Origin: an uncultured Clostridia bacterium
GTDB taxonomy: Bacteria; Bacillota; Clostridia; Christensenellales; Aristaeellaceae
NCBI GenBank assembly: GCA_946409855.1
Contig: CAMJXZ010000084.1
Location: forward strand, 1-10,894
Reading direction: 5' to 3'
Length of the DNA: 10,894 nucleotides
Each line of letters opens with the position of its first letter. The first letter of the stretch is position 1. The notes under the pieces were generated by a model. The model saw only the letters and a program-made list of their open reading frames with translations, searched no databases and was not told the DNA's origin. The translations under genes and the position numbers were made by a program. Positions 5,056 to 10,894 of this stretch are shown here, one piece after another.

Positions 5056-6399
5056 ATGGGATGGCTCTCAAAACTGCTGAACCGCGCTGACCCCGGCAAA
5101 AAGAAAAACACACCGCCTCCCCCGCCGCCGGCTGCCGCCCCCGTAAAAGCCGCGGATGCCGGCGCCGCTTTGGACCATGAGGCGCTGGTTAAAATCGCCA
5201 CGGACAAAACGCAGGTCCTGCCCGGCCCCAAGCGGGACGCCATCGCGAAAATGACGAAGCCGAAGCCGCTGCTCAGGACCGCCCTGATCAACGGGCAGCA
5301 GGACAACGCTGAAATGCTCCGCGCTGCGTGCGACCGCTTTATGAATCTCCATCCGGCGAAGCTGGTTTTCCCGATGCTGGCGGACCTGTCGGACGACACG
5401 CGTCTGAAGGCCCGGACAGCGGCCGCCTGCTTCCTTTCCCCGATGGGGGTGCAGCGTCCGGACGCGCTGCGGCAGGCGCTGCAGACGACGGAGGACACGG
5501 CGCTGGTTCAGGAATTGTCCGGCATCTATTACCGGTTAGAGCCCCTCAGGGAAATCTGCAGAGCGCGGCTGAAAGAGCTGGCGGAAAATGAATCGGACCG
5601 GCTTGCCGGAACGCTGTCCGACCGCGAAAAAGCGGCGTATATCCAAAGCCCGGAGCGGTCGACTGCGCAGCAGACGGCGATGCTGAAGCAGATCCGTGAC
5701 GACAGCGTTCTCGCGGATCTCCTGCCCTTCTGCGCAAAGGACGAGCGGCTGCTTAAGGCGGCGGCCGAAACCTTCCGGGACGGAGCGGCGCTGGCGGAAG
5801 CGGCGCGGGCCCTGGAGGACAGGCCCTATCACGCCGTCTATCCGACTCTTAAGAAGAAATGCGTCCAGTTCACGCCGTCATTCATCCTGACGGACCCCCG
5901 GGCGCCCCTGCGCCTGAAAGAGGAAGCCGTGTCCCTGGTGAGCGATGCCGGAACGCTCAGGGCCGCCCTGCACTTAAAGCCCATGAACGACAGCCTCCGT
6001 CTCAAAATCGCCGTAAAGCTCAACGACCGGGAAACGCTAACCGACCTGGCCCTCCGGGAATCCGGCGGCACGCTGCGGAAAGAAGCGATCCTCGCGCTGA
6101 CGGACCGTGACGCCCTGCTGCGCGTCGCGTCCGAGAGTCCCAGTCTTCATATACGGTGGTACGCGGCCAGCCGCCTGGGCGACGGGGATCTGATCCGCAG
6201 GCTCGAATCCGGCACGAAACCGTACGCGAACGGCCATCGCGTGACGGTGACGGACAACCGGCCCTGGGAGCACTACTGCGAACAATGCATCCGCTGCGGG
6301 GCGGAATACGGGCATGTGGACGACTCGGAATCCACCAGGCATTTCGGAAAGCCGTTCAGCTCCTTCCCCTGCCGCCCGGATGTAAAGCCCCTCGGTTAA
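5056..6399 (+). CDS. Unrecognised HEAT-like repeat protein with Pro-rich linker and C-terminal Cys cluster (gene C)
   Basis: 447 residues, no named family recognised. The N-terminus begins with a short amphipathic-looking segment (MGWLSKLLNR, 1-10), then lysines and a Pro/Ala-rich linker with seven consecutive prolines (20-26... region 20-29) before the folded part. From ~40 to 386 the sequence is almost entirely short helical repeats. The clearest three are consecutive units of 25-26 residues at about 311-336, 337-361 and 362-386, with a shared pattern of L-R/I-R, A, then L-x-D-R/G-D, x, L. This is like HEAT or PBS-lyase-type scaffolds. The C-terminus has Cys408, Cys411, Cys414-Gly and His420, echoing the Cys module of genes A and B. 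The start is well supported by AGGAGG 6 bases before ATG and a 21-base gap after gene B. A protein-binding scaffold role is inferred; no catalytic residues stand out. Confidence 0.82.
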   Translation: MGWLSKLLNRADPGKKKNTPPPPPPAAAPVKAADAGAALDHEALVKIATDKTQVLPGPKRDAIAKMTKPKPLLRTALINGQQDNAEMLRAACDRFMNLHPAKLVFPMLADLSDDTRLKARTAAACFLSPMGVQRPDALRQALQTTEDTALVQELSGIYYRLEPLREICRARLKELAENESDRLAGTLSDREKAAYIQSPERSTAQQTAMLKQIRDDSVLADLLPFCAKDERLLKAAAETFRDGAALAEAARALEDRPYHAVYPTLKKKCVQFTPSFILTDPRAPLRLKEEAVSLVSDAGTLRAALHLKPMNDSLRLKIAVKLNDRETLTDLALRESGGTLRKEAILALTDRDALLRVASESPSLHIRWYAASRLGDGDLIRRLESGTKPYANGHRVTVTDNRPWEHYCEQCIRCGAEYGHVDDSESTRHFGKPFSSFPCRPDVKPLG

Positions 6400-6504
6400 G
6401 CCGGCGCCGCGGTGCGGGCATCAAATAAGCATCCTCACCGGCAGCAAAAACCGTCCCTCTCCCGGGAAGCCGGCATCCCATCAAACGCAGCGGAGGACAG
6501 GAAA

Positions 6505-7308
6505 ATGGACCTGCACGATTATGAAGATGTGGCTGAAAACTACGATCTGTACCTGGACGCGATGTACAGGGATGAAGACAATCATGCCGGCTTTCAGGCG
6601 TTTTATCTGGATTTTGCCCGGACATACGGAAAAGACGGCGTGATTGATATCGCGTGCGGAACCGGCGCCGTTTTACTGTATCTGGCGGAGCACGGGATCA
6701 TGGCCGACGGGACCGATCTTTCGGAAGCGATGTGCCGGGTCGCGGATGAGAAGGCAAGGCGGAAAGGATTCAGGCTGCATATCTTTCCCGCCAATATGAC
6801 AGAATTCAGAAGCGGCAGGAAATATTCATGCGCAATCATTGCGCGAAGCGGGTTCATGCATCTTCTGACCCCGGAACTCCAGCGGGCGGCGCTTTTAAAC
6901 ATCCGCGAGCACCTGACGGACGGCGGCATGCTGACCTTCAACACCTTTGATCCGAATCCTTTTTTTCAGGCCCGGCAGATGAACACGAAAGAAACGGACT
7001 ATACTTTCCGCCTGGAATACACGAATAAACAGGGAAAGCACGAGAAAATATACAACGCCGTCTCCTACGATCCGTACACGCAGATCATGAGCGGGAACTG
7101 GAAGTTTGTCACGCTGGACGACAATGGGGCCGTCACGGAAGAAAGGGTCCGCCCGTTAAAAATGCGGCAGACATACCGTCAGGAAATGAAGTATCTCCTG
7201 GAGCTGACAGGATATGAGATTGCCGATGTATTCGGGGGATATCATCAGGAAAGCGCAAACGGATCCGCGAAGAATGTGATCTGGTGTGTCCGGAAGAAAG
7301 CGCTTTGA
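6505..7308 (+). CDS. Class I SAM-dependent methyltransferase
   Basis: Cytoplasmic methyltransferase of 267 residues with a Rossmann fold. Motif I is VIDIACGTG (46-54), where the Gly-rich turn binds S-adenosylmethionine. Motif II contains GTDLSEAM (69-76), with Asp71 positioned to bind the ribose. FPANMTEF (94-101) matches the next conserved acidic/aromatic strand region, and the RSGFMHLL stretch (114-121) fits post-motif III. The C-terminal half resembles ubiquinone/menaquinone-biosynthesis-like (UbiE/YcgJ-type) small-molecule methyltransferases, but the substrate cannot be told. The ATG at 6505 is chosen because GGAGG lies 8 bases ahead; an upstream in-frame ATG at 6412 would add 31 unconserved-looking residues. 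It is separated by 105 bases from gene C and 62 from the GyrI-like gene after it. No promoter or terminator is obvious in either gap, so read-through from gene C is possible. Confidence 0.88.
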   Translation: MDLHDYEDVAENYDLYLDAMYRDEDNHAGFQAFYLDFARTYGKDGVIDIACGTGAVLLYLAEHGIMADGTDLSEAMCRVADEKARRKGFRLHIFPANMTEFRSGRKYSCAIIARSGFMHLLTPELQRAALLNIREHLTDGGMLTFNTFDPNPFFQARQMNTKETDYTFRLEYTNKQGKHEKIYNAVSYDPYTQIMSGNWKFVTLDDNGAVTEERVRPLKMRQTYRQEMKYLLELTGYEIADVFGGYHQESANGSAKNVIWCVRKKAL

Positions 7309-7370
7309 AGCAGGCGGGCGCAAAAAGCTTCCGGCATCATGCGGCCGGCGGAAGGAAAAGGAGAAACAAA

Positions 7371-7856
7371 ATGACTGAATACAGGATTGTTGATCTGCCC
7401 AGAATCGCGATCATCGGCAGGGAAGGCTTATGCACGAAAGAAAAGAACGCGGTTCAGGATCTGTGGCAGCAGTTCAATGCCCATTTCAGCGAAATCACGG
7501 ATCTCGGCATGAAAAACCCTGACGGTTCTCTGGTCGGTTTTTGGGGAGCCATGAGCGATGAAGCGATGACTTTCATGCCATGGACGGACGGCTTCTCGAG
7601 GGGCTTGTATCTGGCCGGCCTGGAAGTATATGAGGATACGCCGGTTCCGGACGGATGGGCAAAGTGGGTGATGCCGGCAAGGAAATATATCGTGGCCGAT
7701 GTAACCCCGGAAAGCTATGGGGAAACATTCCGGAATGTGATCAACCGCCTGATTCCGGAACTCGGGATGAAACTCGCAGGCGCCGTCTGCGATTTTACCG
7801 ACCCGGCCGCCGGGCAGAACAAACTGTTTTTCCCCGTAAAGGGAGCGGATTTGTGA
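7371..7856 (+). CDS. Stand-alone GyrI-like effector-binding domain protein
   Basis: 161-residue protein consisting only of the GyrI-like (SHV-type) ligand-binding fold found as the C-terminal sensor of AraC and MerR regulators, with no DNA-binding domain. Typical features are the opening strand YRIVDLPRIAIIG (4-16), FWGAMSD (57-63), PW at 70-71, GLYLAGLEV (78-86), the Pro-x-GW-x-KW segment (93-99) and a closing strand at LFFPVK (152-157). Relatives act as drug-sequestering proteins, hydrolases of electrophilic compounds or gyrase inhibitors, so a small-molecule-binding or detoxification role is plausible but unproven. The ATG at 7371 is set by AAGGAG 7 bases before it; the longer in-frame start at 7284 overlaps the methyltransferase gene and adds a basic, unconserved stretch. 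It is likely co-transcribed with the methyltransferase. The leftward AraC-type regulator in this window carries the same fold. Confidence 0.85.
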   Translation: MTEYRIVDLPRIAIIGREGLCTKEKNAVQDLWQQFNAHFSEITDLGMKNPDGSLVGFWGAMSDEAMTFMPWTDGFSRGLYLAGLEVYEDTPVPDGWAKWVMPARKYIVADVTPESYGETFRNVINRLIPELGMKLAGAVCDFTDPAAGQNKLFFPVKGADL

Positions 7857-7868
7857 TGACCGCTCCCT
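7840..7868 (+). terminator. Hairpin overlapping the stop codon of the GyrI-like gene
   Basis: AGGGAGCGG (7840-7848) and CCGCTCCCT (7860-7868) form a perfect 9-base stem around an 11-base loop that contains the stop codon. No T run follows, so it may be a transcript-end structure or a weak terminator. Confidence 0.4.
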
Positions 7869-7927
7869 GCGCATCATCCGCTGTCAGTATAAAGAGCCAT
7901 TGATCGCCTGCGAAAAGCCGCCGATAC

Positions 7928-7965
7928 GCAGCGACCCCTCCGCTGTCATGCAGAGGGGCCGCTGC
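7928..7965 (-). terminator. Hairpin downstream of the FMN/FAD reductase gene
   Basis: GCAGCG-A-CCCCTC (7928-7940) pairs with GAGGGG-C-CGCTGC (7953-7965), a 6+6 base stem with one internal mismatch and a 12-base loop, 33 bases beyond the stop of the leftward reductase gene. It lies between converging genes and has no U tract directly after the stem on the minus strand (CTTTTCG comes 12 bases later). Confidence 0.45.
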
Positions 7966-7998
7966 ATCTGTCCCGGGCGTCCGTGCGCCGGGGATGAT

Positions 7999-10008
7999 TT
8001 ATTTCTGCGCCAGCGCCTCGCCCACCACATAGCCTTCCACCAGGCTGCGGCCCACGGCTACGCCGATGATGTACTCCGGGTAGTTGTGGGCAAAGAAGCT
8101 GCCGGAACAGTCGCCCGCCGCGTAGAGGCCGCTGATGGGCTCGCCCGATGTGTCCAGCACCTCCATCCGCTCGTTGATGCGCAGGCCGTCCAGCGTGCAC
8201 TGCAGGCTGGCGCCCTGACGGCACCCGTAGAACGGCGCGGTCTTCAGCGGGATCATGCGATAGGCTTCCTTGCCGAAATCCTCGTCCACGCCCTTCTCGC
8301 ACAGTTCATTGTAGCGCCGGACGGTCGCCGCGAAAGTTTCCGCGGGCAGACGCAGCTTGACGGCGAGCTCCTCCAGCGTATCCGCCTTCTGCACGATGCC
8401 CCGGGCTTCCAGAATGGCCAGGATCCTCGTCTCCACTTCCGGGCTGAAAATCTGCAGCCTTCCGCCGCTGTCGCTGGGAATGATGCGCGCGCAGCCGAAC
8501 TGGTGGAACTGGGTCACGTGCTGCAGCCAGTCGCTGTCATAAACGGTGGTATACAGATGCCCCGGCTGCATAAAGCCGGCATGCAGGATAAAATCATACG
8601 GCTGGCTCTCATTGGCGAAGCGTTCGCCGCGGGCGTTCACCTTCAGCCAGGGCTGGCTGCCAAGGTGGAAGTAGCCCGCCTCGTCCCAGTTATGATCCAG
8701 CGCGGTCTGGTCCGGGCGGATGCCGCCCCGGTCAAAGAGCATGGCGGTGCCGTCCGGGTCTTTGTCCGCGCCGATCCACATGCCGGCTCTGATGCCGTCG
8801 CCGGTATTCAGGGCGCAGCCAGCGCTCTGTACGGTGCTGATCCAGGCGTCGGGGTTGATGGCGGCCAGCATGGCCTTGTTGGCGCTGTAGCCGCCGCACG
8901 CCAGTACCACGCCCTTCTCCGCGTTGATGCGGATATACCTGCCCTCGGGGGCGGTGGCGATGACGCCTGTCACGCGGCCGGCCTCATTCTGTTCCAGCTT
9001 GACCAGCGCGGTCTCATAGCGGATTTCACCGCCGTTGGCCCGGATGGTGCTGATCATGCTGTCAAAGCCGTAGCAGGCTGTCGACACACTGTACGCGTGC
9101 TCCGGATTGCTGTCCTGGAAGTTGTGCATGACCGCGGGCACATAGAAGGTGTCGTGTCCGCCGTGCCCGACGTCCCACTCCATATGCAGCTCCACATCGG
9201 GGTGCCAGTTCCGCACCAGGCTGTAATACCAGTCGACGACCTCGCCGCTGCGGTCTGCCCACAGGCGGATGAGCTTCTCATCGCACCGGTGGCTGGCGTA
9301 TCTGCACAGCTCCGCCACCGTCAGGTTCCTGTCCGCTTTGGCCCCGCAGGCAGCGGCTTCCCGGGTCCCCAGCGCGCCGATCCAGTTGCGCTCGGTGGTA
9401 GAGGAGATGCCTTTGTCGATCACCAGCACATGTCCGCCCAGGCTGCTCGCCCGGGCCGCCGTCATCAGGCCCGCGTTGCCCGCGCCCACCACCAGGATCT
9501 GGACATGGAGCGTCTCCGCGATCTCTTCCTCGCCGATCTCCGGCGGGGTTCCCAGCCAGTCCGCCGGGCCCGTCATGGCCGGCTGTTCCTCCTGTACCGC
9601 CACATCGCCGCCCTCGATGATTCTGCCGCCGGAGGCCTGCCGGATGCAGTCCGCCACCGCCTCCTTGACCGCCCTGCTGGTGACGCTGGCCCCGGTCACC
9701 CCGTCAATGGCGCTGGACTGCGCCGCCATGACCTGTTTCTCCAGGGTTTTCACCGCCGCGCCGCCAATCGTTTCCGTCTGGCTGGACGCGTCCACCGCGA
9801 CGCCGGTGATGCTTGTCTCGTCAAAGGTCACCGTGACCGTGACGATTCCTTCCCCAAACCCTTCCGCGGATGCCGTGTAGGTTCCGGGCGTGTATACCGC
9901 TTCGCTTTCAGCGAAGACCGGCGCGATGCGTGCCGCTCCCGCAGCCGCCGCGCCGGCGGCGATCAGCCCCGCCTTCCGCAGAAACTCCCGTCGATTCATG
10001 CCGTCCAT
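7999..10008 (-). CDS. Tat-exported FMN-binding/FAD-dependent reductase (fumarate/urocanate reductase superfamily)
   Basis: 669-residue flavoprotein predicted to act outside the cytoplasmic membrane as a reductase of a small organic acceptor. Residues 4-34 are a Tat signal peptide: NRREFLRKAG (5-14) with twin Arg6-Arg7, then an Ala-rich hydrophobic stretch. Residues ~38-122 are an FMN-binding domain with D-G-V-T-G-A-S-V-T (102-110), the motif to which ApbE transferases attach FMN covalently, here at Thr110. From ~165 on is the FAD/succinate dehydrogenase-fumarate reductase fold, with GAGNAG (175-180) and, near the end, GLYAAGDCSG (627-636). The GERFANE segment (461-467) marks the active-site region, but Tyr471 stands where fumarate reductases have the catalytic Arg. 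The C-terminal NRLGG-type Arg segment is replaced by AHNYPEY (640-646). The substrate is therefore probably not fumarate. The start has AAGGAGG 7 bases upstream; Met4 is an alternative. Monocistronic, with its own promoter. The electron donor and ApbE are not encoded nearby. Confidence 0.92.
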   Translation of the reverse strand: MDGMNRREFLRKAGLIAAGAAAAGAARIAPVFAESEAVYTPGTYTASAEGFGEGIVTVTVTFDETSITGVAVDASSQTETIGGAAVKTLEKQVMAAQSSAIDGVTGASVTSRAVKEAVADCIRQASGGRIIEGGDVAVQEEQPAMTGPADWLGTPPEIGEEEIAETLHVQILVVGAGNAGLMTAARASSLGGHVLVIDKGISSTTERNWIGALGTREAAACGAKADRNLTVAELCRYASHRCDEKLIRLWADRSGEVVDWYYSLVRNWHPDVELHMEWDVGHGGHDTFYVPAVMHNFQDSNPEHAYSVSTACYGFDSMISTIRANGGEIRYETALVKLEQNEAGRVTGVIATAPEGRYIRINAEKGVVLACGGYSANKAMLAAINPDAWISTVQSAGCALNTGDGIRAGMWIGADKDPDGTAMLFDRGGIRPDQTALDHNWDEAGYFHLGSQPWLKVNARGERFANESQPYDFILHAGFMQPGHLYTTVYDSDWLQHVTQFHQFGCARIIPSDSGGRLQIFSPEVETRILAILEARGIVQKADTLEELAVKLRLPAETFAATVRRYNELCEKGVDEDFGKEAYRMIPLKTAPFYGCRQGASLQCTLDGLRINERMEVLDTSGEPISGLYAAGDCSGSFFAHNYPEYIIGVAVGRSLVEGYVVGEALAQK

Positions 10009-10337
10009 GGTTCATCCTCCTTTTTATGCTGATATTACAGGGTATTATACCGGTTTCCGCGTGAAAAGTAAACAGGGTAAGACGCTTTTTCCGGCAAGGC
10101 GCCGCGGCGGGACGATGCGGCGCGCGGACGGGCGCTCCGCCCTTCCGTACGGCGCGGAGAACCGCGGGAAGCGTGCGGGCAAATCCCTGTACGCCCCCGG
10201 CGCGGTGACCCGGAAGCGGGAAAAATTTCGCGCCGGCGCGGGTGCCATCCCTCCTTCCCGCTGCGTATCAAACCGTGAAAGCGCTGAATCCGGCGCCGAG
10301 GAGAAAAAGACGCGAACGCGGAAGGTGAGGAAGCAGA
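10009..10337. other. Non-coding spacer with structured GC-rich segment
   Basis: The left end holds the reductase promoter. The rest is very GC-rich. AGCGGGAA (10215-10222) and TTCCCGCT (10255-10262) form an 8-base stem enclosing the perfect 12-base palindrome CGCGCCGGCGCG (10229-10240), so the region could fold as a stem with an inner hairpin ahead of the small gene at 10338. I see no gene, no known riboswitch signature and no clear promoter for that gene. Confidence 0.4.
10044..10072 (-). promoter_or_regulatory. Sigma-A-type promoter of the FMN/FAD reductase gene
   Basis: On the minus strand TTTACT (10072-10067, four of six bases of TTGACA) and a perfect TATAAT (10049-10044) are 17 bases apart. 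A start near 10037 leaves a leader of about 28 bases that contains the AAGGAGG. The -10 lies inside GGTATAATACC, palindromic except for its centre, which could be a repressor contact but may be chance. Confidence 0.65.
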
Positions 10338-10628
10338 ATGGATACCCGCACGACGGAACTGATGCCCGAAGAGCTCGAACGGGCTAACAGCGGAATGTTT
10401 ACCCCGAATTTATGCCGGATGAGCGCGTATGAAGACACCGGGGCCAAAGTCATCGCCCATTACCTCGTCAAGGACGAGTTCCTGTGTCGGGGTGAAAACA
10501 TCGTTGAAAAATACGCGGACTCCGTGATGTTTTTTGCCGCCGTGAACGGTCACGCCCCCGGTTCGCCGGAAGAATCGCTCTTCCTGAAAAAGCACCATAG
10601 AGAACCGCGCACCCGCCGTCATCACTGA
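10338..10628 (+). CDS. Small protein of unknown function
   Basis: Unrecognised 96-residue product. AGGTGA lies 9 bases before the ATG, a fair ribosome binding site. The first ~20 residues (TELMPEELERANSG at 6-19) resemble the acidic E-L-x-x-E-E-L-E-x-x-x-G leaders of double-glycine-type or Nif11-like precursor peptides, but Ser-Gly replaces Gly-Gly. No peptidase-transporter or modification gene is in view. The middle (~30-75) could form one alpha/beta unit with two cysteines (26 and 50), and the tail is very basic and His-rich (HHREPRTRRHH, 86-96). It has no signal peptide or membrane span. The basic tail and lack of family recognition leave open that the true end or even the reading frame differs. 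Confidence 0.5.
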   Translation: MDTRTTELMPEELERANSGMFTPNLCRMSAYEDTGAKVIAHYLVKDEFLCRGENIVEKYADSVMFFAAVNGHAPGSPEESLFLKKHHREPRTRRHH

Positions 10629-10894
10629 TTGAGGCGGGGACAGAAACGCCCGATATAAAAAAACAGGAAACGGGAACACGGAACCGGGAAGAAACGGCGC
10701 AGGCGGCTTCCCCGGAAGAAGCGTTTCGTTTCCAACAGAATCATGCCGTCCAGGCATACCGGCTGTGATTTATTGCTCCCCAATTAATTCTTGAATTTCA
10801 AGCAGCGTACTGAGTAAGAGGGGCATGGAAAAAAGAAGCAATGACAGAGGGGGTGTGAGACAGGTAGTTCAGGCGATTCTGTACATTTGCTTCA
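10629..10894. other. AT-richer right edge; possible truncated gene
   Basis: No complete gene is seen. From 10666 to 10733 lie several short inverted repeats (for example GAAACG 10691-10696 / CGTTTC 10722-10727 and GCTTC 10706-10710 / GAAGC 10718-10722) that may form a 3' structure for the small gene. From about 10770 the base composition turns visibly more AT-rich, and CTTGAA-T-TTCAAG (10790-10802) is a small palindrome. Two frames stay open to the window edge: ATG 10825 rightward (23 codons, with a purine-rich but closely placed ribosome site) and a leftward frame ending in TGA at 10800-10798 (31 codons). Only more sequence can decide between them. Confidence 0.3.

Noticed and set aside
7999..10008. 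Annotation of the flavoprotein simply as fumarate reductase
   Set aside because: The expected catalytic and carboxylate-binding arginine motifs are not seen at their usual places, so only the superfamily is claimed.
7900..10032. A 710-codon open frame on the plus strand opposite the FMN/FAD reductase gene
   Set aside because: It is the antisense shadow of a GC-rich gene whose own frame has a full set of family motifs; its translation has no recognisable domain.
10813..10894. Possible group II intron or insertion sequence end near the right edge
   Set aside because: Only a loose resemblance of GGTGTGAGACAGG to an intron start was seen; there is too little sequence to support it.

Overview
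The window is GC-rich, densely coding DNA. It most resembles a strictly anaerobic, gut- or rumen-type member of the Bacillota (Clostridia). The clues are a two-gene minimal SUF (SMS-type) iron-sulfur operon with the ATPase gene first, AGGAGG-type ribosome binding sites, a Tat-exported FMN/FAD reductase of the fumarate/urocanate reductase superfamily, and GyrI-domain proteins. No rRNA, tRNA, CRISPR array or complete mobile element was recognised, and the genus cannot be named from this sequence.

Left part (1-3027), all on the minus strand. sufC and sufB form a tight operon (1774 to 100) ending in a GC-rich hairpin. A separate + strand hairpin with a short T run (9-57) probably ends an unseen gene to the left. 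Upstream of sufC is a 422-base spacer with two candidate minus-strand promoters. The proximal one has a perfect FNR-type box (TTGAT-N4-ATCAA) exactly where a class II activator would sit relative to an extended -10. The spacer also holds the hairpin that ends the next gene, an AraC-type regulator with a C-terminal GyrI-like ligand-binding domain.

Central part (3280-7856), all on the plus strand. Three unrecognised genes follow one another (A 3280-4398, B 4471-5034, C 5056-6399). A and C are helical HEAT-like proteins, and B consists mostly of five 18-residue Cys/His repeats followed by CxxC pairs. A variant of the same C-x(1-2)-C-x2-C-G element closes both A and C, so the three look like one functional cassette and are the best candidate here for an undescribed system. 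Behind them come a SAM-dependent methyltransferase and a stand-alone GyrI-like ligand-binding protein, possibly part of the same rightward transcription unit.

Right part (7999-10894). A large Tat-signal FMN-binding/FAD reductase is encoded leftward from a clear TATAAT promoter. It keeps the covalent-FMN motif but appears to lack both arginines that hold or protonate the dicarboxylate in classical fumarate reductases, so its electron acceptor is probably something else. A small unrecognised gene (10338-10628) and an AT-richer tail of uncertain content finish the window.

The physiological theme on the two flanks is anaerobic redox metabolism: Fe-S assembly with a possible Fe-S/oxygen-responsive switch, and extracytoplasmic flavin-based reduction. 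The centre holds ligand-sensing and metal-binding proteins of unknown purpose.
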